From: Bacteroidia bacterium
GTDB lineage: Bacteria > Bacteroidota > Bacteroidia > Cytophagales > JAAEPT01
Direction: 5' to 3'
Assembly: GCA_030431525.1 (NCBI GenBank)
Contig: JAUIJC010000013.1
Span: forward strand, 44,494 to 108,493
Length of the DNA stretch: 64,000 nucleotides
Shown here piece after piece: positions 45,193 to 54,545 of this stretch. A program made the position numbers and the translations under genes. The first letter of the stretch is position 1, and every line of letters starts with the position of its first letter. The notes under the pieces were generated by a model, which saw only the letters and a program-made list of their open reading frames with translations, was not told the origin of the DNA and did no database searches.

Positions 45193-46713
45193 ATGAGCAC
45201 GACCAATAAAAGGCCATCACAAGACGATATCAACAAAGCGCTTTGGAAAGCCTGTGATACGTTTCGAGGAGCGTTTGACTCTTCAGAGTATAAGAACTAC
45301 ATCTTGGTGTTCATGTTCCTGAAATACCTCAGTGATGTGTGGAGGGATAAGCAAGAGGAGTACAAAAGGCAGTATGGTGACGATGCCGAGCTTATCGCCC
45401 GAAAGATGAAGAGGGAGCGTTTTGTCTTGCCCGATGACTGCACCTTTCAGTACATCTATGACAACCGCAAAAAGGACAACATTGGGGAAATCATCGACAA
45501 GGTGTTGGCCAAAATTGAAGACCAAAACCTCTCGAAGCTGGAAGGCGTGTTCCGTAACATCAGCTTTAACTCCGACAAGTTGGGACAGACCAAGGACCGG
45601 AACGACCGTCTGCAGGACCTAATCAATGATTTTGCTGACCCTGTGCTGGATTTCCGTCCTTCGGTGTTGGGCAGGAAGGAGGACCTGATTGGTCATGCCT
45701 ACATGTACTTGTTGGAGCGTTTTGCCGCCGGAGCAGGAAAAAAAGGAGGTGAGTTTTTCACGCCACATGAAGTGTCGGTGCTCTTGGCCATGTTGCTGAA
45801 CCCGAAGGCTGGAAGCCGAATTTGCGACCCTACCTGTGGTTCTGGTTCCCTTCTGATTACCGTTGCCGAAGAGGTGAAAGATGAGGAGGGGAAAAATTCG
45901 CATGACTATTCCCTTTATGGTCAAGACAGCAATGGCGACACTTGGGCGTTATGCAAGTTGAATATGTTCCTTCATGGAATGGATGCCGCCCAAATCGAAT
46001 GGGGGCATACCATCAACAATCCTAAGCTGTTGGAAGGTGATGCCCTGATGAAGTTTGATGTAGTGGTGGCCAACCCTCCGTTTTCGCTTGATAAGTGGGG
46101 TTATGATAATGCTGAGGCCGATCGTCACAAACGATTTACCAGAGGCCTGCCACCTAAATCAAAAGGGGATTATGCCTTTATCATGCACATGATTGAGACC
46201 TGTTTGCCCACGGGCAAGGTCGGGGTGATTGTGCCCCACGGAGTCTTGTTCCGAGGAAGCTCCGAAGGGAAAATCCGCAAACAGTTGATTGACGAGAACC
46301 TGCTGGAAGCCGTGATTGGCCTGCCGTCCAACCTGTTTTTTGGCACAGGCATTCCCGCCGCCATCCTCATCTTTAACAAGGCAAAGGGCGATAACAAGGA
46401 GGTGCTGTTTATTGATGCCAGCAAGGAATACCAAGAAGGGAAAAAGCAGAACACACTCCGTGATGTTGACATGGAGAAGATTGTCAAGACCTATCAAACC
46501 TTCGAGACAGTAGACAAATACGCCTACCGCGCCAACTTGCAGGAAATCCAAGAGAATGACTACAACCTGAACATTCCTCGCTATGTCGATACCTTCGAAG
46601 AGGAAGAGGAGGTGGACATCCCTGCTGTGCAGGCCGAGATTGTCCAATTGGAGCAGGAACTCGCTGAGGTGCGGGCGGAGATGGACGCTTATTTGAAAGA
46701 ATTGGGGTTTTAA
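45193..46713 (+). CDS. hsdM: Type I restriction-modification DNA methyltransferase
   Basis: 506 residues from MSTTNKRPSQDDINK. HsdM N-domain (about 10-130: CDTFRGAFDSSEYKNYILVF), motif X/I FFTPHEVSVLLAMLL then DPTCGSGSLLI (about 230), motif IV NPPF in VVANPPFSLDKWG (about 297). It makes N6-methyladenine with HsdS. The C-terminal residues are coiled (EIVQLEQELAEVRAEMDAYL). The first possible start (TTG at 45163) is less likely. Confidence 0.95.
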   Translation: MSTTNKRPSQDDINKALWKACDTFRGAFDSSEYKNYILVFMFLKYLSDVWRDKQEEYKRQYGDDAELIARKMKRERFVLPDDCTFQYIYDNRKKDNIGEIIDKVLAKIEDQNLSKLEGVFRNISFNSDKLGQTKDRNDRLQDLINDFADPVLDFRPSVLGRKEDLIGHAYMYLLERFAAGAGKKGGEFFTPHEVSVLLAMLLNPKAGSRICDPTCGSGSLLITVAEEVKDEEGKNSHDYSLYGQDSNGDTWALCKLNMFLHGMDAAQIEWGHTINNPKLLEGDALMKFDVVVANPPFSLDKWGYDNAEADRHKRFTRGLPPKSKGDYAFIMHMIETCLPTGKVGVIVPHGVLFRGSSEGKIRKQLIDENLLEAVIGLPSNLFFGTGIPAAILIFNKAKGDNKEVLFIDASKEYQEGKKQNTLRDVDMEKIVKTYQTFETVDKYAYRANLQEIQENDYNLNIPRYVDTFEEEEEVDIPAVQAEIVQLEQELAEVRAEMDAYLKELGF

Positions 46714-46728
46714 GCAGTTGGATGAGAA

Positions 46729-47700
46729 ATGAAGAAGACGGAATTCTTAATCTATCAGACGCCTGACGGCGATACGAGGATTGATGCTCGTTTGGAAAAT
46801 GAAACCCTTTGGCTCACACAGTTCCAATTGGCAGAGCTATTCCAAACCACCAAGCAGAACATTAGCCTACACCTCAAAAACATTTTTGAAGAGGGAGAGC
46901 TGGATGAATATTCAGTTGTCAAGGAATACTTGACAACTGCTTCCGATGGTAAACAATACCGGACCTACCATTACAATCTGGATGCGATTATTTCAGTGGG
47001 CTACCGTGTGAAATCGCACGTAGCCACAAGGTTCCGGATGTGGGCCACCCAACAGTTGAGGGAATACATCATCAAGGGCTTTGTCATGGATGATGAGCGT
47101 TTGAAGGAGGCAAGGAACAGCTATTTTGATGAGTTGCTCCAGCGCATACGCGACATTCGCAGTTCCGAAAAAGTCTTCTACAGAAAAGTGTGTGACATTT
47201 TTGCCACCAGTATCGACTATGATGGGAATACAGAGCTGAGCAAGAACTTTTTTGCATCAGTACAGAACAAATTTCATTGGGCCATTCATGGCGAAACTGC
47301 TGCTGAAACGGTTTATCGAAGAGCGGATGCCCAAAAGCCCAATATGGGGTTGACCAACTGGCCGGGCAATTCCATAAAGAAAAATGATATACAGGTTGCC
47401 AAGAATTACCTCAAGCAAGAGGAACTTGACCAGCTCAACCGTATTGTGAACCAGTTTTTGGAATTTGCCGAGTTGCAAGCCATGAGGCGGTCTCCCATGT
47501 ATATGAAAGACTGGAACAGCAAGATTACAGCCTTTTTGACGCTCAACGATAGGGAAATTCTGGAGCATAGAGGGGAAGTCAGTGCTAACCAAGCTAAACA
47601 GCATGCATTGAGAGAGTATGAGAACTGGAAAAGTCAGATTGACGCTGGAGTAGAGGATGAATGGGACAAGGCGGTCAAAAAATTGAATAAAAAGCCTTAA
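46729..47700 (+). CDS. RhuM family protein
   Basis: 323 residues. The RhuM/COG3943 signature is plain: LWLTQFQLAELFQTTKQNIS (N-terminal helix-turn-helix-like), HLKNIFEEGELDEYSVVKEY, RVKSHVATRFRMWATQQLRE YII-type block. These proteins often sit inside type I restriction loci and carry a KilA-N/Bro-like N-domain; their role there is unknown. It lies 15 nt after hsdM. Confidence 0.88.
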   Translation: MKKTEFLIYQTPDGDTRIDARLENETLWLTQFQLAELFQTTKQNISLHLKNIFEEGELDEYSVVKEYLTTASDGKQYRTYHYNLDAIISVGYRVKSHVATRFRMWATQQLREYIIKGFVMDDERLKEARNSYFDELLQRIRDIRSSEKVFYRKVCDIFATSIDYDGNTELSKNFFASVQNKFHWAIHGETAAETVYRRADAQKPNMGLTNWPGNSIKKNDIQVAKNYLKQEELDQLNRIVNQFLEFAELQAMRRSPMYMKDWNSKITAFLTLNDREILEHRGEVSANQAKQHALREYENWKSQIDAGVEDEWDKAVKKLNKKP

Positions 47701-47781
47701 TCCACAAAGTTGTTTTCTTGGGTTAAACATCACCTCGTGGAAGTCCACGAAGTGATCAGTTGCCCACAATGCCCTGCGTAG

Positions 47782-47825
47782 CGACGCTTTGAAAGCGTCG
47801 GAACCAATCCACCAAAGGTGGATTG
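47782..47825. repeat. Two adjacent palindromes between rhuM and the 111-residue ORF
   Basis: CGACGCTTTGAAAGCGTCG (47782-47800) and CAATCCACC...GGTGGATTG (47805-47825) are perfect palindromes around AAA-type centres, separated by four bases. No T run follows, so they are not classical terminators. Confidence 0.8.
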
Positions 47826-47869
47826 CTCTTGCGAATCTATTGGTTTACAGGAAGCAAAAACAAATAACC

Positions 47870-48205
47870 ATGATCAATAGAGCCGTTTTAATGGTCATTC
47901 CCAAGCGTCCTTTCTTCGAATGGGAGAAAAGCGTCTTCCCTGACCTGCCTTCCATAGAGGAGGGATTGGATGATTACAACGCCTATCTGCTCAAGGACAA
48001 CATCTTACCCGATGAGCTGAAAAGTGGATTGAAAAACCAATGGCAATGGATTTTTGAGAACGAACTCCGTGGCATTTGTGAGGACGAAGCTACTTGGCCC
48101 AAAAACCGCAGTTGGAAACTCTTTAATGAATGGTTTGAACTGAAGTTCAGCTCCATTGTGCTTGATCTTGTGAACGGACCAATCCGAAAAGAAAACATTG
48201 AATAA
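47870..48205 (+). CDS. Small protein of unknown function inside the restriction operon
   Basis: 111 residues from MINRAVLMVIPKRPFFEWEK. An acidic, aromatic-rich soluble protein (FPDLPSIEEGLDDYNAYLLK; WFELKFSSIVLDLVNGP). No motif recognised. In-frame codons from 47789 would translate the palindromes and are rejected. It ends 22 nt before the full hsdS start; an ORF frame of hsdS overlaps it by 8 nt. Confidence 0.55.
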   Translation: MINRAVLMVIPKRPFFEWEKSVFPDLPSIEEGLDDYNAYLLKDNILPDELKSGLKNQWQWIFENELRGICEDEATWPKNRSWKLFNEWFELKFSSIVLDLVNGPIRKENIE

Positions 48206-48227
48206 ACCGCCTGATTACATCCCCATT

Positions 48228-49523
48228 ATGCCTGCCAATACCATGAATACAAAGGAAAATATACCACAACAAAATCCCCAAAATATGCCCGCCAATGCCA
48301 AGGGAAGAAAAGGCTATAAAATGACTAAGCTGGGGTGGATTCCGGAGGAGTGGGATGTTGAGTGTTTAGCTGGGTTATCTTGTTTGAATCCCAGAAAAGA
48401 AAAGTTTGAAGGGAAGGTGTCATTTGTGCCAATGGAAGACATAACTGAAGATGGTTTGTGGGTAAATAATGATAGGTTAATAGAATTTAGTGATGGAAAA
48501 GGTTATACGTATTTTGAAAACAATGATGTTTTAGTTGCGAAAATTACTCCATGTTTTGAGAATGGTAAAGGGGCTTTAGTAAATGGTTTAGAGAATGGTA
48601 GGGGGTTTGGTAGTACGGAGTTTCATGTTATTAGAGTCTTTAGTGATTGTTTGGATCCGCAATTTGTGTTTTATCACACAAGGACGAATAGGTTTTTGAA
48701 GAAAGGAGAGTTGAACATGACTGGTAGTGCTGGTCATAAACGAATTTCATTAGATTTTATAAAGAAATATCAAATCCCTCTCCCGCCTCTCCCCGAACAA
48801 AAGAAAATCGCCAAAATATTAAGCACATGGGATAAAGCCATCGAGCGATTGGAGCAACTTATTGAGCAAAAACAGAAACTCAAAAAAGGCTTGATGCAAC
48901 AGTTGCTTACAGGGAAAAAGCGTTTTGATAGGTTTGAGGGAGAGTGGAAGGAAGTGAGGTTGGGGGAGATAGGGCAAGTATTGAATGGTTTAACTTATAC
49001 ACCTGATGATGTCCAAGGAGAAGGGACATTAGTCCTTAGGTCTTCAAATGTTCAAAACGGAAGGTTGGCATTTGAAGACAACGTCTTTGTAGATTCAACA
49101 TGTCTTAAATATAATCCCGTTAAAAGGGGAGATATTCTGATATGTGTACGAAATGGTAGCAAAAATCTTATTGGTAAAAATGCAATGATAGATAAGGCAA
49201 CAGAAGGAGTGGCCTTTGGTGCCTTTATGGCTATTTATAGGAGTAAATACAATCCTTTTTTATTTCAAATATTCAGTTCGGAGTTATTCAAGAGAGAAGT
49301 GCATAAAAACCTTGGTGCAACAATCAATTCAATTAACGGAAGTGATTTAAAGAAATTCAAAATGCCGTTTCCTTCAATTGAAGAACAGCAAAAAATAGCA
49401 TCTGTTCTCTCTGGAGCAGACCAAGAAATAGAAAGTTTGCAAAACCAACTCAAAAAGCTACAAGAACAGAAAAAAGGCTTGATGCAAAAGCTTTTAACAG
49501 GAGCGATCAGGGTAACGATCTAA
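48228..49523 (+). CDS. hsdS: Type I specificity subunit HsdS (two target recognition domains)
   Basis: 431 residues from MPANTMNTKENIPQQ. TRD1 (about 40-195), central conserved region (PLPPLPEQKKIAKILSTWDK; LKKGLMQQLLTGKKRF, about 185-240), TRD2 (about 240-385), and C-terminal conserved region (SIEEQQKIASVLSGADQEIE; KKGLMQKLLTGAI). The TRDs are visibly AT-richer than hsdM and hsdR, as is usual for exchangeable recognition domains. The first residues before KMTKLGWIPEEW are low complexity, so the true start may be further in. Confidence 0.93.
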   Translation: MPANTMNTKENIPQQNPQNMPANAKGRKGYKMTKLGWIPEEWDVECLAGLSCLNPRKEKFEGKVSFVPMEDITEDGLWVNNDRLIEFSDGKGYTYFENNDVLVAKITPCFENGKGALVNGLENGRGFGSTEFHVIRVFSDCLDPQFVFYHTRTNRFLKKGELNMTGSAGHKRISLDFIKKYQIPLPPLPEQKKIAKILSTWDKAIERLEQLIEQKQKLKKGLMQQLLTGKKRFDRFEGEWKEVRLGEIGQVLNGLTYTPDDVQGEGTLVLRSSNVQNGRLAFEDNVFVDSTCLKYNPVKRGDILICVRNGSKNLIGKNAMIDKATEGVAFGAFMAIYRSKYNPFLFQIFSSELFKREVHKNLGATINSINGSDLKKFKMPFPSIEEQQKIASVLSGADQEIESLQNQLKKLQEQKKGLMQKLLTGAIRVTI

Positions 49524-49626
49524 AAAACGCAAAGCTCGAAACACATCTAAGGTGCGCCGAGCTTCGAAACAAAGACTTCCGAACGGTAAGTTCTGCATGG
49601 CAAAAATACGAGGGACTTTTTGAAAC

Positions 49627-52600
49627 ATGAACGATTACGCTGAAATCCAAGACTCCCAACTCCCCGCTCTTAACCTTTTAAGAAAGCTTGGCTTTGTTTA
49701 CCTCACTTCCGAGGAGGCAAAAGCGCAACGCCAAGGCATTTTGTCCAATGTGTTGCTCGAAGGCATCTTGGCCGAGCAGTTGGCCAAGTTCAACCATTTT
49801 GAGTACAAGGGCGAGCACTATCCTTTTTCACAATCCTCGATTCAGAGCGCCATCAGCGCGCTCAAGAGCGTTCCGGATGACGGCTTGGTAAAGACCAACG
49901 AACACATTTACGACCTGCTGACGCTCGGCAAAAGTTTCAATGAAACCATTGCCGGAGACCGTAAGGCCTACACCCTCCGCTATATCGATTGGCAAAACAT
50001 CGAGAACAACGCCTTTCACGTTACGGAGGAGTTTCTGGTGGAAGGGACCAAGGAAAAACGCCGTCCGGACCTTGTGCTGTTCGTCAATGGAATCCCCTTT
50101 GTGGTGATTGAGAACAAGCGCAGGGACAAGAACAAATCCATCGAACAGGCGATTAACCAAAGCATCCGCAACCAGCGCAAGGAGGAAGGCATTCCCAAGC
50201 TTTATCACTTTGCCCAACTCCTGTTGGCCGTACACCCCAACGAGGTGCGCTACGGCGCTACGGGAACGCCTCCCAAGTTTTGGTCGGTCTGGAAGGAGGA
50301 CAACGAGCAACAAACGGCCAAACTCATTGCTTCAAAAACAAAAGAGCTTCCTGCCGAAAACCGTTTGCCCACCGAGCAGGACCGCTCCTTGGTGGCGCTT
50401 TGTCGACCCGAAAGGTTGATGGAGTTGGCCTACAAATTCATCGTGTTCGATGGGCCGGTGAAAAAGCTGGCGCGCTACCAACAATATTTCGCGGTGAAAT
50501 CCACCATCGAGCGCATCATCAAGACCAACAAGGAAGGCCAGCGGGAGGGCGGAGTCATTTGGCACACACAAGGCTCGGGCAAGTCCCTGACCATGGTTAT
50601 GCTCTCCAAGTCCATCAGTTTGGAACCTTCCATCGAAAACCCGAGGGTAGTGGTGGTCACCGATAGGATTAACCTTGACAAACAGATTTACGGCACCTTC
50701 AAAAACTGCGGTAAAAAGGCCCTGAAAGCCAAGTCGGGCAATGACCTTATCGACCTGCTAAAGGACAAGGGCAATGAGATCATTACGGCCATCATCGACA
50801 AGTTCCAAACGGCCTCTAAACGTAAGGATTTCAAGGACGATTCTGCGAATCTGTTTGTTTTGGTGGACGAGAGCCACCGGAGCCAATACGGCTCGGCCAA
50901 CGTTCAGATGCGCCGTATCCTGCCGAAGGCTTGCTACATCGGCTTTACGGGTACGCCCCTGATGAAGAAGGAAAAGAGCACGGCCAGAAAATTTGGTGGC
51001 TTTATCCATAAATACACCATCGACGAGGCCGTGCAGGACGGCGCCGTATTGCCTTTGCTCTACGAGGGCAGGTCGGCAAAGCTTACCGTCAACAAAAAAC
51101 AGATTGACAAGGGCTGGGAGCGTATGTCTGCCCACCTGTCCAAGGAGGCGCAACGGGACCTGAAGAAGAAGTTTGCCAGCATTTCCAAGATCTACGAATC
51201 GGAGCAGGTGGTGGAGGAAATTGCCTATGACATCACCAAGCATTTCTGCGAAAACTGGAAGGGCACGGATGCCAAGGCGCAGTTGGCCGTTCCCAAGATT
51301 GATACGGCCATCCGTTACCAAAAGTATTTTGAGTCGCAAACGGACCCAAAGCTCAGGATCAACACACGGGTGGTTTTCACTCCGCCCGATAGCCGTTCTT
51401 CCTACGATGAAATCTGGCAGGAATCATCCGATGAGGCCCAATTGTATTGGAAAGGATTGATGGAGCAATTCCAAGGACAGGAGACCTATGAAAATTGGGT
51501 GGTTGAGAAGTTCAAGGAAAAAACGGACGAAGTAGAGTTGATTATCGTTGTGAGCAAATTGCTCACTGGCTTTGACGCTCCGAACAATACCGTTTTGTAT
51601 TTGGCCAAGCCATTGGCCGAACACAATCTGTTGCAGGCCATTGCCCGTGTCAACAGGTTGTATGAAGGAAAGGACAACGGCTACATTGTCGATTATGTTG
51701 GCGTGTTGGGAAAGCTCGATGAAGCCCTGACCCAGTATTCGGCTTTGGAGGGTTTTGACGAGGAGGACCTGAGAGGAACGGTTGTCGATATTCGGGAGGA
51801 GGTACGAAAGGTGCCCGCTCGCTTGGCAGACATCTGGGACATCTTCAAGACGGTGCAAAACAAGCGGGACCTTGAGGCGCTCGAAAGGCATTTGTCGCCC
51901 AAAGACATTCGGGATGCGTTTTATGCCAAGTTGTCCAACTATGCCAAGACCTTGCAAGTCGCCCTTTCATCGGACGAGTGCTACGAGGAGTTCACCGCCA
52001 AGCAGATAGACGAATTCAAGGCAGAGCTTCGCTTCTTTACCAAGATGAAGGCCTCTGTTCAGCAACGTTACGCCGAGGTGGTGAGCTACAAGGAATATGA
52101 GCCAAGGGTTCGGAAGCTGTTGGATACCCACATTCAGGCCGATTATGTGGAGCAGGTCGTTGGTGAGGTAAACATCTTTGATCAGAACATGGTGAATGAA
52201 GCCTTGGAAAGTTATGGGAAAACTCCTGCCTCCAAGGCCGACCTTATCGCCCACCAGATGAAAAAGGTGATTACCGAGAACATGGACAAGGACGAGGCGT
52301 TCTACAAGAAGTTCTCGGAGCTAATCGAGGAGACCATCAAGGCTTTTCAGGAAGGGCGGATTGACGAGGCTGAATATTTGGACACGATTCTCAATACCCG
52401 AAAAGATTTGCAGAACGGTTACCAAGAGGGCATTCCTGAGGCCGTTCAGGATAACGAAAAGGCGCGGGCATTTTTTGGAGCAGTCAAGGAAGTGTTGGTG
52501 GAAACCCATGGCAAAGAGGCCGTGGAGAAGCAGAACAAGTTATTGGCGATAGCGGGTATCGGCATCTTGGAGATCGTTGAGCGATTGATTATCAGGGACT

Positions 52601-52752
52601 GGAAGAAAAATCTGGACGTGCAAAAGCAGATGGAGAACGAGATCGAGGATTTTTTGATCGACCATCGTTCTGATTTGGGCTTGGAAATCACTTTCGATGA
52701 AATCGATTTGATTCTGACAAAGTGTTTGAAAGTGGCGAAAAACAATTTCTGA
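49627..52752 (+). CDS. hsdR: Type I restriction enzyme R subunit
   Basis: 1041 residues. PD-(D/E)XK nuclease: RPDLVLFVNGIPFVVIENKR (about 140-160). Motor domain: WHTQGSGKSLTMV (motif I, about 312), VLVDESHRSQYG (motif II, DESH), YIGFTGTPLM (motif III), VSKLLTGFDAPNNTVLYLAK and LLQAIARVNRLYEG (motifs V-VI, about 645-690). The C-terminal region binds HsdM. All residues needed for cleavage and translocation appear present. It is followed by the metallopeptidase gene with overlap TGATG. Confidence 0.96.
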   Translation: MNDYAEIQDSQLPALNLLRKLGFVYLTSEEAKAQRQGILSNVLLEGILAEQLAKFNHFEYKGEHYPFSQSSIQSAISALKSVPDDGLVKTNEHIYDLLTLGKSFNETIAGDRKAYTLRYIDWQNIENNAFHVTEEFLVEGTKEKRRPDLVLFVNGIPFVVIENKRRDKNKSIEQAINQSIRNQRKEEGIPKLYHFAQLLLAVHPNEVRYGATGTPPKFWSVWKEDNEQQTAKLIASKTKELPAENRLPTEQDRSLVALCRPERLMELAYKFIVFDGPVKKLARYQQYFAVKSTIERIIKTNKEGQREGGVIWHTQGSGKSLTMVMLSKSISLEPSIENPRVVVVTDRINLDKQIYGTFKNCGKKALKAKSGNDLIDLLKDKGNEIITAIIDKFQTASKRKDFKDDSANLFVLVDESHRSQYGSANVQMRRILPKACYIGFTGTPLMKKEKSTARKFGGFIHKYTIDEAVQDGAVLPLLYEGRSAKLTVNKKQIDKGWERMSAHLSKEAQRDLKKKFASISKIYESEQVVEEIAYDITKHFCENWKGTDAKAQLAVPKIDTAIRYQKYFESQTDPKLRINTRVVFTPPDSRSSYDEIWQESSDEAQLYWKGLMEQFQGQETYENWVVEKFKEKTDEVELIIVVSKLLTGFDAPNNTVLYLAKPLAEHNLLQAIARVNRLYEGKDNGYIVDYVGVLGKLDEALTQYSALEGFDEEDLRGTVVDIREEVRKVPARLADIWDIFKTVQNKRDLEALERHLSPKDIRDAFYAKLSNYAKTLQVALSSDECYEEFTAKQIDEFKAELRFFTKMKASVQQRYAEVVSYKEYEPRVRKLLDTHIQADYVEQVVGEVNIFDQNMVNEALESYGKTPASKADLIAHQMKKVITENMDKDEAFYKKFSELIEETIKAFQEGRIDEAEYLDTILNTRKDLQNGYQEGIPEAVQDNEKARAFFGAVKEVLVETHGKEAVEKQNKLLAIAGIGILEIVERLIIRDWKKNLDVQKQMENEIEDFLIDHRSDLGLEITFDEIDLILTKCLKVAKNNF

Positions 52753-53456
52753 TGGAACGGTCGGTGCAGTACGGAACGACAAGTATAGATTTCACTGTCG
52801 AGTGGAGGCGACGCAAGACCTTGGCACTGGAGGTGCATCCCAATATGTGTGTGCATGTCATTGCACCCAATGATACGTCCATCGAAGAAATAGAGAAAAG
52901 GGTGTTGAAGCGGGCCTCATGGGTGGTCAAGCAACAAGCCTATTTTGACCAATTCCTTCCTCGCACACCAAAGCGAGAATATGTGTCCGGCGAAACCCAC
53001 TTGTATTTGGGTAAGAAATACGTTTTAAAGATTCGTGAAGCCCAAAAAGAAAGCGTAAAGCTCAAGGGAGGGGAGCTGTTCGTCTTTTGCAAAAAACCAG
53101 ATTCAGCAACACGCGTACGGAATTTATTGAGTGGTTGGTATCGCACCCATTGTGAACAACGTTTTGAAAAGGCTTTTGAGTCGGGCTACCAAAAGGTGCA
53201 GACCCGAGTGAAAGAAAAACCTGTCTATTCCATCAAGCGGATGAAGAACCGTTGGGGGAGCTGTACTCCTAAAGGGCAAATCATTTTAAATCCGGAGTTG
53301 ATTCGGGTGCCTTCCAAATGTCTGGAATATGTCATTGTCCATGAGCTTTGTCACCTGCTTCAGCCAAATCACGGCCCCGATTTTTTTAGGCTCTTGGAAG
53401 GGTGTCTTCCTGATTGGAAACGATGGAAGGATAAGCTGGAGCTGAGTTTGGTGTAG
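52752..53456 (+). CDS. YgjP/SprT-like zinc metallopeptidase coupled to hsdR
   Basis: 234 residues from MERSVQYGTTSIDFTVEWRR. The catalytic motif HELCHLLQPNHGPDF (HExxH plus downstream H) lies at about 195-209; RMKNRWGSCTPKGQIILNPE, typical of the YgjP family (DUF45), precedes it. The start overlaps the hsdR stop (ATGA arrangement), so the two are translationally coupled. Proteins of this family often neighbour type I R subunits, but the reason is unknown. Confidence 0.9.
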   Translation: MERSVQYGTTSIDFTVEWRRRKTLALEVHPNMCVHVIAPNDTSIEEIEKRVLKRASWVVKQQAYFDQFLPRTPKREYVSGETHLYLGKKYVLKIREAQKESVKLKGGELFVFCKKPDSATRVRNLLSGWYRTHCEQRFEKAFESGYQKVQTRVKEKPVYSIKRMKNRWGSCTPKGQIILNPELIRVPSKCLEYVIVHELCHLLQPNHGPDFFRLLEGCLPDWKRWKDKLELSLV

Positions 53457-53534
53457 CAAAGAGGTTTTTAGGGGGGATAAAAAATGCGTTGAAAAAAGAA
53501 AAGCCTCTCAGCCTTTCTCTGAAAGGCTTTTGTA

Positions 53535-53606
53535 GAGCAGGAACTGGACTCGAAGCATTGTCCGCTATCTGGCGGATACGAGCTCGACGATCTCCCAAAT
53601 TATTAG
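53535..53606 (-). pseudogene. Degenerate tRNA-fMet copy 1
   Basis: Keeps the T-arm and 3' acceptor of tRNA-fMet in altered form (TTCGAGTCCAGTTCCTGC), but the anticodon arm is replaced by GTATCCGCC..GATAGCGGAC, and the 5' acceptor is absent. Cannot fold as a cloverleaf. Confidence 0.75.
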
Positions 53607-53670
53607 TCTTAAAGGAGAAAAGATTCCAAAGAAAAAGCCTCTTCAGAATTAACTGAAGAGGCTTTCGTAG

Positions 53671-53743
<73 letters not shown>

Positions 53744-53753
53744 ATTTGTGATA

Positions 53754-53761
53754 CAAAGGTA
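53754..53761 (-). promoter_or_regulatory. Bacteroidota -7 element of tRNA-fMet copy at 53671
   Basis: TACCTTTG, 10 nt before the tRNA 5' end, with TTTG 18 nt upstream as -33 element. Confidence 0.75.
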
Positions 53762-53860
53762 ACGGGAATTTTACCGTTACAAAAGAATTAATGATTAAAC
53801 TTTCCTAGTGTGTCCTTGAAAAAGAAAAAGCCTTGAAGAATGTTCTCCAAGGCTTCGTAG

Positions 53861-53937
53861 TAGCGGGAACTGGACTCGAACCAGTGTCCGCCAGCTGGCG
53901 GATACGAGCCCGACGAGCTACCAACTGCTCTACATTT
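53861..53937 (-). pseudogene. Degenerate tRNA-fMet copy 2, palindrome in place of anticodon 3' stem
   Basis: Keeps D-arm (GAGCAGTTGGTAGCTC), 5' anticodon stem and the whole T-arm/3' acceptor, but the anticodon would be CGT and the 3' stem is replaced by CCGCCAGCTGGCGG. The 5' acceptor is also changed (CAGAAATGT). It immediately follows the GIY-YIG stop. Confidence 0.8.
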
Positions 53938-53946
53938 CTGTTGGGC

Positions 53947-54198
53947 CTAATTGCTATTGGCAATGATGCTTCTGATTTGCTCTCTTCCTTTAGCTGTTTT
54001 TAATTGCTTTTCCCTTTTCAAGGCCTCTCCTTTAGAATTGAACTGCTCCGTGTGAACAAGAATCCACGGCCTATATTTAATTGTCCATCCTTTTTGAGCA
54101 AGTGTGTTATGTGAGAGTAGCCTTTGTTGTAAGTTTGATGTGTATCCGATGTAGATTTTGTTGTGTTCAGGGGAGTGTAGGGCGTAAACAGTAAACAT
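53947..54198 (-). CDS. Small GIY-YIG nuclease-like protein
   Basis: 83 residues. The GIY-YIG pattern is VYAL..(YIG) : MFTVYALHSPEHNKIYIGYT, then the conserved Arg in LQQRLLSHN, and KREKQLKTAKGREQIR. This matches stand-alone YhbQ-type single-domain GIY-YIG proteins. It lies between tRNA-fMet copies, with its start at the edge of one repeat unit and its stop 9 nt from a degenerate tRNA. A role in the spread of these repeats is possible but unproven. Confidence 0.85.
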   Translation of the reverse strand: MFTVYALHSPEHNKIYIGYTSNLQQRLLSHNTLAQKGWTIKYRPWILVHTEQFNSKGEALKREKQLKTAKGREQIRSIIANSN

Positions 54199-54262
54199 GG
54201 ATTAATAAAAAATGAGTTGAAAAAATAAAAGCCTCTCAGATTTCTCTGAAAGGCTTTAGTAG

Positions 54263-54330
54263 TAGCGGGAACTGGACTCGAAGCATTGTCCGCCAGCTGG
54301 CGGATATGAACCTGACGAGCTACCAAATTA
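54263..54330 (-). pseudogene. Degenerate tRNA-fMet copy 3
   Basis: 3' acceptor and T-arm retained (TTCGAGTCCAGTTCCCGC); anticodon region again carries CCGCCAGCTGGCGG; 5' part truncated at TTTGGTAGCTCGTCAGG. Homologous in position to copy 1. Confidence 0.75.
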
Positions 54331-54396
54331 TTAGCCTTAAAGGAGAAAAAATCCAATAAAAAAGCCTTGAAGAATATTCTCCAAGGCTTCTTGTAG

Positions 54397-54469
<73 letters not shown>

Positions 54470-54479
54470 ATTTGTGATA

Positions 54480-54487
54480 CAAAGGTA
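54480..54487 (-). promoter_or_regulatory. Bacteroidota -7 element of the second tRNA-fMet
   Basis: TACCTTTG, 10 nt before the tRNA, with TTTG 19 nt upstream as -33 element. Confidence 0.75.
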
Positions 54488-54545
54488 AGGGCATTTTCGG
54501 CTTCTACAAAGCCTGATGTGCCTTTTTTTATGTTTTTGTCAACTT

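Noticed and set aside
53386..53598. 70-codon minus-strand frame over degenerate tRNA copy 1
   Set aside because: Composed of tRNA-derived and terminator sequence, homologous to the frame at 54018, so it is a repeat artefact.
54018..54356. 112-codon minus-strand frame through the pseudo-tRNA and GIY-YIG start region
   Set aside because: It translates pseudo-tRNA and repeat DNA and overlaps the GIY-YIG gene in another frame; no sign of coding.
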